64,000 bases of DNA from Cardinium endosymbiont of Culicoides punctatus (GCF_004354815.1 NZ_QWJI01000001.1:52042-116041); one strand, 5' to 3'; positions 19,856 through 28,512 are shown, counted from the stretch's first letter. Numbers and translations are program-made. The notes: generated from the letters alone by a model not told the origin.

Positions 19856-20710
19856 ATGGAAACCCCTATTCTAGAAAATGAGCCTTCTAACCGGTTGTTT
19901 AAACTATTCGGTTTTTGGTTATTATGGATACTCATGTATATTATACTTAATATTATGATACAAGATACTAGTCTACATAGTACAACTACTGCAAAAACGT
20001 TGAGTCTTATCTTGGCAAGCATGATATTTATGGGTAGTGCATGGATGTACTTAAAACAAGTAGACCCAAAACTATTCCAAGGAATTCGTCAGGGTTATAG
20101 GCCTAGATGGACAACAACGCTGCTGGCCACCGGATTTGCTATATTGGAGTTTTTATTTTTGATATGCAGTATGTATTTGATCGAACTATACTTCCCTAAT
20201 TTTGTAGCAAATTTTCGGTTAGAGGCAGCTGAACAAAAGGAATGGTTGATTTTTACCTATAAAGACCTATCTTTCCCCGCCTTTTTCTTATGCTCTATTA
20301 TAGGTACTGCATTGGTACCAGCCATTAGTGAAGAACTTTTTTTTCGTGGTGCATTGCAATCCATTTTATTGAAGAAAATCAGACGGGTTTGGATTGCTAT
20401 TGGAATTACTGCGTTGATGTTTTCTTTCATGCATGGGGTATTTTCAGGTATTGTATTGTTTCCTTTAGCGGTGTTGTATGGGACCCTTTATTATCGAACA
20501 AAAAATCTATTTATAACTATCGTTATGCACTTGGTTCATAATAGCATAGTGGGATGGGTAAGATATACTTCTCAAAACGATACGAATACACTTATAGATG
20601 ATTGGCTTTCAGCACCTTCATGCTGCGTGGGTTTGGTTGTAAGTGTTGCTTTAGGCTATTTTTGTTTTAAAATGCTTATTAAGCAATCTGTTCATTATTC
20701 CACAACTTGA
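19856..20710 (+). CDS. CPBP-family intramembrane metalloprotease (possible immunity protein)
   Basis: 284 residues from ATG 19856; a longer reading from 19745 would run through the hairpin and is unlikely. Several transmembrane helices are visible. The CPBP (Rce1/CAAX-like) motifs are EELFFRG (159-165), FSFMHG with His193, and MHLVHNS with His225 and His228. Members of this family are known as bacteriocin self-immunity proteins and as CAAX-type proteases. Its position immediately after a double-glycine peptide gene favours an immunity or processing role, which is inference. Confidence 0.85.
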   Translation: METPILENEPSNRLFKLFGFWLLWILMYIILNIMIQDTSLHSTTTAKTLSLILASMIFMGSAWMYLKQVDPKLFQGIRQGYRPRWTTTLLATGFAILEFLFLICSMYLIELYFPNFVANFRLEAAEQKEWLIFTYKDLSFPAFFLCSIIGTALVPAISEELFFRGALQSILLKKIRRVWIAIGITALMFSFMHGVFSGIVLFPLAVLYGTLYYRTKNLFITIVMHLVHNSIVGWVRYTSQNDTNTLIDDWLSAPSCCVGLVVSVALGYFCFKMLIKQSVHYSTT

Positions 20711-20737
20711 CATTATATACTTAAACGGCTGCCTAAA

Positions 20738-20847
20738 AATAAATGATTGATTTATAAATGTTTTATATTGTTTCACGAATAAAAAATATTTTTTTAAACA
20801 AAAATTACTTTTTTGCTGAAAAAATGTGTATATAGTAACTATTCCTA
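20738..20847. repeat. Direct repeat B (partner at 19337)
   Basis: Second copy of the segment at 19337-19427, with an extra TTTTTTAAACAAAAA insertion. It ends about 110 bases before the ankyrin start codon. The two copies are 1.4 kb apart in the same orientation and could recombine, deleting the peptide and CPBP genes. Confidence 0.75.
20834..20846. promoter_or_regulatory. Candidate operator AGTAA-N3-TTCCT (site 2)
   Basis: AGTAACTATTCCT differs from site 1 by one base and sits at the end of repeat B, upstream of the ankyrin gene. Because it belongs to a longer duplicated block, its conservation is only partly independent evidence. Confidence 0.3.
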
Positions 20848-20955
20848 TTCCTAACTTTAGGTAAAGTGATTATTGTTTTATAGTTCGACTATTTATTTTG
20901 GCCTTTTTTATAAAACTGTTTATTAAATCTACAATCAATTAAACTGATATTCATT

Positions 20956-22026
20956 ATGAAATCCACTTGTTTTATCTATCTATTATGCGCTTGTTTTGTG
21001 CATACAATGCATGCGTCTGAAAACCTCGACCAAGAAAAACACGAGGTAAAAGCTATGCGATGCGAAATAGCTAATTTGCATCTTGCTGTAAAAAACAATA
21101 ACGTAGTTATGGTCAAGCAACTACTAAAAAGACCCATCATGAGGGATCAAATAAATAAAGTAGATAAAAAAGGGAGAACGCCCATTCATTTGGCTTCCCA
21201 GTATGGATATTCCAAGGTGCTCCCACTACTGTTAGCAGTAGACAATATGGTGGTTGACCAACAAGATGCAAATGGCAAAACGTCATTGCATTACGCTGCT
21301 GAATATGGGCATATGAAAGCGGTACTACTACTTATGGCAGCTGGAGCAAATGCATCTATGCAAGATAGTCATGGCTATTTACCCATTCATTACGCTGCAC
21401 AAAGAGATTGTGTGGCTATTGTAAGTTATTTGCTAAAATGTATGGGGGGAGAAGTGCATTATATTCCTGAGCATGGTGGAACCATATTGCATTATGCCAT
21501 GCAACCTTATTGGAGTTGTTATTCGGAAGGTAAAGTAGCCACTTACTTACTACAGTATGAGCACATACGCTCACTACTTAATATCCAGAATGCTGGAGGC
21601 TGTACACCATTGCATTATGCTATGTGGGGACCATCTCTTTTAAAAATTTTGCAACCTTACTCAACACTTATCAACGCAGATGTATCCTCCGATAATGGTA
21701 AAACTCCATTACTAGAGGCAATTTGCTATAGGAGATATAAATTCATCAAAACTTTATTAAAGCACTTTTCTGTTGATGTGAATAAGCCTGATGCAGATGG
21801 GAATACACCGTTGCATGGTATTGTTAATGTGTTAACAAGAGATGATTTAAAGCCGGATGATCTATCCAAACTAGAAATAATCGTAGAGCTTTTACTTCAG
21901 AAAAAAGGGATCAAAGTAAGCAGTAAAAACAAAGTAGGAAAAACACCTTTGGCATTGGCTAAAGAAGCAAAAAGTCCAAATATGAAAAAAATAATTACCT
22001 TGCTTCGTAAACATGGTGCCAAGTAA
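20956..22026 (+). CDS. Secreted ankyrin-repeat protein
   Basis: 356 residues. A signal peptide (MKSTCFIYLLCACFVHTMHA) is followed by about seven ankyrin repeats from residue 34 to the end, for example GRTPIHLASQYGYSKVLPLLL, GKTSLHYAAEYGHMKAVLLLM and GNTPLHGIVN. Ankyrin proteins bind other proteins and are a hallmark of intracellular symbionts, where some reach the host cell. No enzymatic domain is attached. It lies inside the peptide-export island, between the first CPBP gene and the exporter, but nothing in its sequence ties it to export. Confidence 0.88.
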   Translation: MKSTCFIYLLCACFVHTMHASENLDQEKHEVKAMRCEIANLHLAVKNNNVVMVKQLLKRPIMRDQINKVDKKGRTPIHLASQYGYSKVLPLLLAVDNMVVDQQDANGKTSLHYAAEYGHMKAVLLLMAAGANASMQDSHGYLPIHYAAQRDCVAIVSYLLKCMGGEVHYIPEHGGTILHYAMQPYWSCYSEGKVATYLLQYEHIRSLLNIQNAGGCTPLHYAMWGPSLLKILQPYSTLINADVSSDNGKTPLLEAICYRRYKFIKTLLKHFSVDVNKPDADGNTPLHGIVNVLTRDDLKPDDLSKLEIIVELLLQKKGIKVSSKNKVGKTPLALAKEAKSPNMKKIITLLRKHGAK

Positions 22027-22166
22027 ATTGGCCCACAAAAATAGTGTTAAATTGACGTTTCTACGCTCTTTCTTCAAGATTGCCTAGATTCCATATATTA
22101 GTAGATGGTTGTATCTATATCATATTTTCTTTATATCTTGCTCAAGATGTTTAAAATTGGATATAT

Positions 22167-22179
22167 AGGAACGATTCCT
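22167..22179. promoter_or_regulatory. Candidate operator AGGAA-N3-TTCCT (site 3)
   Basis: AGGAACGATTCCT, again preceded by TATAT, 31 bases before the exporter start codon. The surrounding bases do not match repeats A and B well, so this copy supports the motif independently. Confidence 0.4.
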
Positions 22180-22210
22180 TATTGTATATCTACAAAGAAA
22201 TTATACATTT

Positions 22211-24400
22211 ATGTCCCATTTTCCTTTTTACAAACAACCCGATGCAATGGACTGTGGTCCTACCTGTCTGCGGATGATTGCCAAACACTATGGCCGTACG
22301 GTGTCGCTGCAAAAATTGCGTATGCTCTCGGAAACTACCAGAGCAGGAAGTTCAATACTTTACCTAAGTAAGACAGCAGAACAACTAGGCTTTCGCACAG
22401 TAGGTATCAAAACAACTTTTCAAAAACTAGCAGCAGAAGCTCCCCTGCCTGCTATTGTATATTGGCAACAAAATCATTTTGTAATCGTCTATAAAATCAA
22501 AAAAGAAAAGGTATGGGTGGCAGATCCAGCTCATGGACTGATCACCTATTCTTTGCCAGAATTTTTAGCAGGTTGGATTGGCCCCAACGCTACACCAACC
22601 ACCGAAGCCGGTATTGGCTTGCTTCTAGAACCCACTCCTAAGCTTATGGAAGAGGAGGAAGATGATCTACCACCTAAACGGGGATTGGGCTTTCTCTTTC
22701 AATATATTTTTCGCTATAAGCGGTTTATGGCACAACTCTTTATAGGATTGTTGGTTACCAGCTTACTGCAATTAATACATCCCTTTTTAGCCCAAAGTGT
22801 CATGGACATTGGGATTAAAAATGGCAATTTGCATTTTATTTATTTAATGCTGGTAGCACAAATCTTGCTCTTCCTGGGTCGTAGCAGTATCCAAATCATA
22901 CGTAGTTGGTTGTTGCTCCACATCAGTACACGGGTCAATATTACCCTTATTTCCGATTTTTTCCTTAAACTGATGCGGTTGCCTATTTCTTTTTTTGACG
23001 TTAAGATGACAGGTGACCTTATGCAACGCATTAACGACCATGATCGCATTCGAAAATTATTAACTACAACTACGTTAAACACACTGTTTTCGTTTGTACA
23101 GCTCTTTATCTTTATACCACTGCTTATCTGGTACCACATACAGTTTTTCTTTATCTATTGTATAGGAGGATTCTTGCATATACTTTGGATTATGCTCTTC
23201 TTAAGTAAACGGAAAACATTAGACTACAAACAATTTGCGCAATCCAGTAAAGGAAATAGTAAGATTATGGAGCTGCTGCATGGTATGCAAGAAATCAAAC
23301 TGCATAATGCCGAGACACAAAAACGATGGGAGTGGGAATATCTCCAAGCTGCGTTATTTAAACTCCATGTACGGCAGTTGTCGCTCGAGCAAATTGAATC
23401 AATAGGCGCTAATATTTTACACGAAATCCAAAATATCTTGGTTTCCATCTTATCAGCCACTTTGGTCATTCATGGTCAGATTACTATTGGCATGATGATG
23501 GCTATTTCCTACGTAATGGGTCAGCTGAATAGCCCTATTGAACAGCTCATCAACTTGATTTATACCATTCAAGATACCCTTATCGCATTGGAGCGTCTTT
23601 CGGAAATCCACCAAAAACCGGACGAACAAATGGAACCGTTGGGAGAAATGCTTCCTTTGCCACGTACCCATCCAGATCTTATATTAGAAAGTGTTTCATT
23701 TCGTTATACAGGAAAAACCACTCCCACATTACAAAATATCACTTTAACCATCCCTGCACAGAAGTTAACGGCTATTGTAGGTATGAGTGGTAGCGGTAAA
23801 ACCACACTTATGAAGTTACTGCTTAAATTTTATGAAACCAGTGAAGGAAGCATTCGTGTAGGCAATATACCATTAAGTAGGATTGCACATGCTACTTGGC
23901 GCCATCATTGCGGAGTTGTTATGCAAGAAGGCTTTCTATTTAATGACACCATTGCACATAATATTGCCGTGGGGCAAGAGACCGTTGATATAGAAAAGCT
24001 GCTTTATGCAGCCGAAATAGCCAGCTTGACTTCATTTATAGAAAGTCTCCCCTTGGGATACAATACGCGTGTAGGTGTAGATGGTGTAAGCATTAGTACA
24101 GGCGAAAAGCAACGGATTTTAATTGCACGTGCTGTATATAAAAATCCCCAGTGCATTTTCTTTGACGAAGCTACTAGTTCCTTGGATGCCAACAATGAAC
24201 ACCATATTATGGATGGATTAGCGCAATTTTTTAAAAATAGGACTGCTGTAGTCATTGCCCATCGACTGAGCACTGTACGTAATGCCCATCAAATTATTGT
24301 TTTAGATCATGGTAAAGTAGTTGAACAGGGTACACACCAAGAACTTTTAGATGCACAAGGGGCTTACTATGCGTTGGTGAAAAACCAATTGAACTGCTAA
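22211..24400 (+). CDS. Peptidase-containing (C39) ABC exporter for double-glycine peptides
   Basis: 729 residues. The N-terminal C39 cysteine-peptidase domain has an intact triad: Cys15 in DCGPTCL, His89 in QNHFVIVY and Asp105 in VADPAHG. Transmembrane helices occupy about 165-450. The ATPase domain has Walker A GMSGSGKTT (524-532), a signature of the form STGEKQR (629-635, unusual for LSGGQ), Walker B IFFDEAT and switch His684. Such transporters cut leaders after Gly-Gly while exporting the peptide. The gene is 16 bases from the HlyD gene, giving an inner-membrane exporter/adaptor pair. An outer-membrane TolC partner is not in the window. Likely substrates are the peptides at 19452 and 26161. 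Confidence 0.95.
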   Translation: MSHFPFYKQPDAMDCGPTCLRMIAKHYGRTVSLQKLRMLSETTRAGSSILYLSKTAEQLGFRTVGIKTTFQKLAAEAPLPAIVYWQQNHFVIVYKIKKEKVWVADPAHGLITYSLPEFLAGWIGPNATPTTEAGIGLLLEPTPKLMEEEEDDLPPKRGLGFLFQYIFRYKRFMAQLFIGLLVTSLLQLIHPFLAQSVMDIGIKNGNLHFIYLMLVAQILLFLGRSSIQIIRSWLLLHISTRVNITLISDFFLKLMRLPISFFDVKMTGDLMQRINDHDRIRKLLTTTTLNTLFSFVQLFIFIPLLIWYHIQFFFIYCIGGFLHILWIMLFLSKRKTLDYKQFAQSSKGNSKIMELLHGMQEIKLHNAETQKRWEWEYLQAALFKLHVRQLSLEQIESIGANILHEIQNILVSILSATLVIHGQITIGMMMAISYVMGQLNSPIEQLINLIYTIQDTLIALERLSEIHQKPDEQMEPLGEMLPLPRTHPDLILESVSFRYTGKTTPTLQNITLTIPAQKLTAIVGMSGSGKTTLMKLLLKFYETSEGSIRVGNIPLSRIAHATWRHHCGVVMQEGFLFNDTIAHNIAVGQETVDIEKLLYAAEIASLTSFIESLPLGYNTRVGVDGVSISTGEKQRILIARAVYKNPQCIFFDEATSSLDANNEHHIMDGLAQFFKNRTAVVIAHRLSTVRNAHQIIVLDHGKVVEQGTHQELLDAQGAYYALVKNQLNC

Positions 24401-24416
24401 ATAAACATAAAACAGC

Positions 24417-25712
24417 ATGAAGCCAAAAGAATTGGAATTACGCAGTACAATTGTCCAGGAAATCCTGGGTTACATTCCCCACTGGATGATTCGTTGGGGA
24501 ATTACTTTGTTTGCCATACTTTTAGTTATGGGACTCTTTATTGCCTGGCTGATTAAATACCCAGATGTTTTAGCAGGAAAGGGACGCTTAACCAGTGCTG
24601 TGCCACCTATTGTCCTTCAGACTACACAACCAGGAACGATAAGCCGACTTTACGTATCAGACAATGTAATTGTAGATGCACATGCGCCTTTAGCAGAAAT
24701 CCAGAGTGGGCTAAGTGGATCAGCGATTGCTTATTTAAAAAAATGGATTCCATTGGTAGAGCAAGAACTTGCCAAACATTGCTTCTCTATACAACAACAT
24801 GATCCAATCCATACCTATACCGGCACATTGGGTCCTGCGCAAGAGGCTTATAATCATATTCAAACTGAAATACATCGGTACATCAGCACCTTTCAAAATG
24901 ACCACCACCAAACACAATACCAATACATTACAGAAAAAATGGCCCATACCAAATCTCTACTCGCTATCACAAAAAAGCAACTAACATATACCCAGCGAAT
25001 TGTAATGCAAGAAAAAGCAAAATTCCATGCTAAACAAAAACTCTATCAAAAAAAAATGCTCTCCCAAGTAGATTTTTTTGAACAGGAAGCTAGTTTGCTA
25101 CGTAAATTAGAGCAAGTGGCTAACATAGAAAAAGATATTGTCGGTCACCAAATGACCTTGGGAGAACAGCAAAAAACACTGAAAGAGCTACAATTTACCC
25201 ACCGACAAAATCGAACATTATTGGAATCAACCATTCGTGGTATTTTACAAAGTCTGCAAAAAGAGGTTGCACTTTGGAAACAAAATTACCAGTTAGTAGC
25301 ACCTTTTGCAGGTAGGATTTGTCATTTAGACCGTTGGATAACGGACCAACAAGTTTCATCTGGGCAGGCGCTTTTTGCTGTAGTACCTACCGATGAACAT
25401 TATATAGTAGAGTTGCATTTGCCTTCTACTGGTTATGGCAAAATAACTAAGGGTCAGTTAGCCCGCATTCAGCTGCCAGCATATCCTGAGCAAGAATATG
25501 GCTACCTTCAAGGCATTGTAGCATCCATCGCATTGGTGCCCCATGCCGATACCTATCGCGTTACATTGACTTTGCCCAAAGGTTTAACCACCAATTACAA
25601 TAAAAAAATTGCATTTAAACCCAATATGGAATGTTCCGCTGAAATTATAACGGAAGATATGCGACTTTTAACGCGTATGTTCTATAAACTATTACGTTTG
25701 AAAAACGATTAA
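24417..25712 (+). CDS. HlyD-family membrane fusion (periplasmic adaptor) protein
   Basis: 431 residues. One N-terminal transmembrane helix (about 26-47) is followed by a lipoyl-like half (PGTISRLYVSDNVIVDAHAPLAEI), a long coiled-coil region rich in Gln/Lys (about 95-290), and the returning half with LVAPFAGRICHLD. Adaptors of this family bridge a C39 ABC exporter to an outer-membrane channel. It starts 16 bases after the exporter stop, so both are almost certainly one operon. Confidence 0.93.
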   Translation: MKPKELELRSTIVQEILGYIPHWMIRWGITLFAILLVMGLFIAWLIKYPDVLAGKGRLTSAVPPIVLQTTQPGTISRLYVSDNVIVDAHAPLAEIQSGLSGSAIAYLKKWIPLVEQELAKHCFSIQQHDPIHTYTGTLGPAQEAYNHIQTEIHRYISTFQNDHHQTQYQYITEKMAHTKSLLAITKKQLTYTQRIVMQEKAKFHAKQKLYQKKMLSQVDFFEQEASLLRKLEQVANIEKDIVGHQMTLGEQQKTLKELQFTHRQNRTLLESTIRGILQSLQKEVALWKQNYQLVAPFAGRICHLDRWITDQQVSSGQALFAVVPTDEHYIVELHLPSTGYGKITKGQLARIQLPAYPEQEYGYLQGIVASIALVPHADTYRVTLTLPKGLTTNYNKKIAFKPNMECSAEIITEDMRLLTRMFYKLLRLKND

Positions 25713-26160
25713 CAATAGACTCAACCGAAAAAATCAGACAAAAAAAGAGGTATTTTGTTTCCTCATGGAGGAATAATTTTACAATTATTTTAAGTATAAA
25801 TCTATCGCTGCTTGAACATTGGAATTAGTAGGTACTTTTTTTAATTGTATAAGTTTATTATGTTTACGTTTTTATATAAAAACAGAAAAAACATTTACAA
25901 AATTTTTAAAAAAACACGACAAAACCAGTCCATTATATACTATATACATATTTTTCACTTTTTTTGTAAAAAAGTTTTTTTTATAATTGTGTTGTATTGT
26001 GTATTCCAGTAATTTTTCATTTCTCTTGTAATCTATTCAAGCCAGAAATATAAAATTAACTTTTTCACCATTCGTATTACTTATAAAGTGATCGTAATGG
26101 TATGTTCTAGGTTGGTTCATACATATAATTGTTAATTAGTATTTTTAAATTTTTATAAAA
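25713..26160. other. AT-rich leader region of the second peptide gene, with a possible hairpin
   Basis: 448 bases without a gene. At 25957-25982 an A/T-only inverted repeat (ACTTTTTT/AAAAAAGT) is followed by a T run and could terminate the exporter operon. No site like AGGAA-N3-TTCCT is present, so the second peptide is probably controlled differently from the first. No further double-glycine leader was found in any frame. Confidence 0.45.
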
Positions 26161-26346
26161 ATGGATATAAAGAATATAAATAAGTTTAAAGATTCAGCGC
26201 TATCTATAGAGGCTCAAGAACAGGTTAGAGGAGGAACATGTTGGGTTGCTATCGCAGTTGTAGGTACTTACATGCTCATTAAGAGTACTGAAAATGATGA
26301 TCATGAGTGTGGTGAGGGATGTGACTGTGACGCAGATTGTGGTTGA
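26161..26346 (+). CDS. Cys-rich double-glycine leader peptide (bacteriocin/RiPP-like precursor)
   Basis: 61 residues. The leader MDIKNINKFKDSALSIEAQE leads into QVRGG, with Leu14 at -12, Val22 at -4 and Gly24-Gly25 at -2/-1, as in C39-processed and other Bacteroidota GG-leader peptides. The core of 36 residues starts TCWVAIAVVGTYMLI (hydrophobic) and ends in an acidic Cys-rich tail with Cys50, 54, 56 and 60 plus Cys27. The odd number of cysteines leaves room for disulfides or thioether links, but no modification enzyme is seen nearby. It is followed by a hairpin and a CPBP gene, the same order as at 19452-20710. Confidence 0.75.
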   Translation: MDIKNINKFKDSALSIEAQEQVRGGTCWVAIAVVGTYMLIKSTENDDHECGEGCDCDADCG

Positions 26347-26393
26347 AGTTGTTCATAAATGCAGATAAAGAAAAAAGTATTATCTGTTGATTT

Positions 26394-26420
26394 AATGAGG
26401 CTTTTGAAAAGCCTCATTTT
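26394..26420 (+). terminator. Rho-independent terminator after the second peptide gene
   Basis: TGAGGCTTTT-G-AAAAGCCTCA followed by TTTT, 48 bases after the peptide stop. It separates the peptide gene from the downstream CPBP gene, allowing strong peptide expression with limited read-through. Confidence 0.85.
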
Positions 26421-26503
26421 AAGAACTCAATAGATAGTGCTTTTTTTCACATAAACAAAGGCACCTAGAAAGTGAATTACAAACATTCAAATGTACAAAT
26501 ATA

Positions 26504-27385
26504 ATGACTTTTTTCAATGAAAATTCGAAATATCACGATATACGATATAGGTTATTAAAATTTTTAGGGATTTTTTTAACATCTTTAATTAGCTTATTTT
26601 TTCTAGTTAATACATTTCCAAACTTTTTTATAAAATTACTTAGGCTTCCTATTGGCACAATTGTATTATCTACTTTTTTTATCTTTTTACCTCCTTCTTT
26701 AATATATTTAAGCTATGTTGATAGACCTCTATGCTCCCATATTTTTTCAAACCGTTTTCGTCTATTCTTTTCTGTCTATCATATTTTAATTCTCTTAGGA
26801 ATAGCCCTATGTATGCTTTTTATAGAAGCTTTGATTATGGAAAGTCAATTGGTCCTATGGCCACTATCACTTGAAACCATTAGATCATGGGCTATAGATA
26901 TAGAAAAGACCTATTATTATTCATTATTTAAAGAGTTGCTTACTTTTTCTAACCCTATTGATTTTATTTGGAAAGGGTTATGCGTATTGTCATTATTTCC
27001 AGCCATAATAGAGGAGATTTTTTTTAGGGGTATATTACAAAATCTTCTTGTAAAGAAGATAAAAAAACCATTTATAGGTATAGTAATAACCTCGATGTTA
27101 TTTTCTCTATTACACATGCGTCCTTACGGGAGTATTCTTTTATTTGGAATGGGATTACTATTGGGATACATATACTTTATATCTGGTCATATAATAGTAC
27201 CTATATTCATCCACTTTATACATAATAGTATAATTTGCTATGCTGCTTTTTTTCAAGAGGGAAATTGTTTAGACATAAATCGTTTATTAGTAAAAAGTAT
27301 ATTTCCTTTTATTATTAACAGGACTTTCGCACTTTTAGTTAAAAACACTGTTTATAGACTAGTCTATAAAATAGAGAAATGTTAA
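26504..27385 (+). CDS. CPBP-family intramembrane metalloprotease, C-terminus rewritten by a miniature element
   Basis: 293 residues with many transmembrane helices. Motifs are EEIFFRG (170-176), SLLH with His204 and FIHFIHNS with His237 and His240. It is a diverged paralogue of the protein at 19856 and, like it, follows a leader peptide and a hairpin, so an immunity or processing role is proposed. From residue 273 on (RTFALLVKN to the stop) the coding sequence lies inside the miniature element at 27319-27463, so about 21 C-terminal residues are foreign and the native end is lost. The catalytic motifs all precede the insertion. Confidence 0.85.
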   Translation: MTFFNENSKYHDIRYRLLKFLGIFLTSLISLFFLVNTFPNFFIKLLRLPIGTIVLSTFFIFLPPSLIYLSYVDRPLCSHIFSNRFRLFFSVYHILILLGIALCMLFIEALIMESQLVLWPLSLETIRSWAIDIEKTYYYSLFKELLTFSNPIDFIWKGLCVLSLFPAIIEEIFFRGILQNLLVKKIKKPFIGIVITSMLFSLLHMRPYGSILLFGMGLLLGYIYFISGHIIVPIFIHFIHNSIICYAAFFQEGNCLDINRLLVKSIFPFIINRTFALLVKNTVYRLVYKIEKC

Positions 27386-27463
27386 TATTATTGATTATCA
27401 ATACTATAAAACATGTCCATGTCTAAAAATGCAAACACAATTATCTGTTTTGCGAAAGTCCTG
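27319..27463. mobile_element. Miniature inverted-repeat element (type 1), copy 1
   Basis: 145 bp with terminal repeats CAGGACTTTCGC and GCGAAAGTCCTG, flanked by the 5-base duplication ATTAA (27314-27318 and 27464-27468). No transposase is encoded. It has invaded the 3' end of the CPBP gene. Confidence 0.88.
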
Positions 27464-27554
27464 ATTAATATTATATCACCATATGAATGGGCATGCTTGT
27501 TTTTTATTGGCATAAGTTTACTCTATCTTCTGTTTAAGACATACAAAAAAAATT

Positions 27555-28511
27555 ATGCATAGTAACCAACACATACGAAACTTTTCTATATCAACCATAT
27601 ACATATTATTAAGTATAATAGGGATGATAGGCTGCCAAACAACTTATCGACATCAAGGAATACAGTCTTCTATTTTTAAACAGACATTATCTGATGGTGG
27701 AATATTAGAAACTTCCTTACAAGGAAAGACATCACAAGGGTTGCAATGGAGATTGAATAATGTATCTAGTAGTGATCCTACTATGTATGAATTTATGACA
27801 AAATGTGTGCTTAAAAATAGCACATCTGATGCAGATGTAACTAATATAACCCATGAAAATCTACATAAAACTATTTCCCAACTTGGAGATTCCTATTTTC
27901 CAATGGAAAAACCACATGGATTATATAGATTAACCCTAATGCAAAATGAACAAGAATATCTCTCTGTGGGTCATGCAGAAAATAGTCTATTTGACACTTT
28001 AACTGGAGAAACTCATCTTGGATATTCGATAAATGATCAATTCCGTTGTAAGGGACTTGCTACAAGTATGGTAGATGCCATAGTTACTCGTTGGGCTCCA
28101 GAAGTTAAACGTATTGGAGAAGGAATAGGATTAAATCCAGAAAAAGACAACAAATTGATAAAACAATTTCGTTGTTTTGGAGATCGTTCTTTAACCAGGA
28201 TAGTGACATCTTGCTTGCCAGATAATAAAGCCTCTATACGTGTACTAGAGAAAACAGGATTTATATCTGGAGATTTGACCTTTTATGAAGAAGATAATCC
28301 TGATTTTGATTTTACTACACATGATATGGATCTAGAGAACTGTAAAGTTCAGGAGATTATTCATAATGAAAAATTATTGGATGTAGTGAAGTTTCTAAAA
28401 TCAAATCCTGATCATTCCTATAGATATATAGATAAACATGGTGTTCCTAGGACAATAAATTATAATAGCAAACTAGATGCTATTCATTATAAATTTAAAT
28501 ACGATATATAA
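27555..28511 (+). CDS. Lipoprotein with GNAT acetyltransferase domain
   Basis: 318 residues. A signal sequence ends in the lipobox MIGC (Cys27). The middle carries GNAT features: HLGYSINDQFRCKGLAT (the acetyl-CoA loop R-x-x-G-x-A) and, further on, SCLPDNKASIRVLEKTGF, the usual Asn-x-x-Ser and GF end. About 70 residues sit between the two, longer than normal. GNAT enzymes need acetyl-CoA, which is absent from the periplasm, so a lipoprotein GNAT suggests action outside the cell, perhaps on a host target; this is inference. The stop codon directly abuts the second miniature element. Confidence 0.75.
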   Translation: MHSNQHIRNFSISTIYILLSIIGMIGCQTTYRHQGIQSSIFKQTLSDGGILETSLQGKTSQGLQWRLNNVSSSDPTMYEFMTKCVLKNSTSDADVTNITHENLHKTISQLGDSYFPMEKPHGLYRLTLMQNEQEYLSVGHAENSLFDTLTGETHLGYSINDQFRCKGLATSMVDAIVTRWAPEVKRIGEGIGLNPEKDNKLIKQFRCFGDRSLTRIVTSCLPDNKASIRVLEKTGFISGDLTFYEEDNPDFDFTTHDMDLENCKVQEIIHNEKLLDVVKFLKSNPDHSYRYIDKHGVPRTINYNSKLDAIHYKFKYDI

Positions 28512-28512
28512 A

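Noticed and set aside
22105..22371. Open frame overlapping the start of the exporter gene
   Set aside because: It is an out-of-frame shadow of the C39 domain, whose DCGPTCL motif is in the frame starting at 22211.
25713..26160. Another small double-glycine peptide (GGA GGA near 25765)
   Set aside because: The frame there reads KKRGILFPHGG with no start codon and no leader pattern before the glycines.
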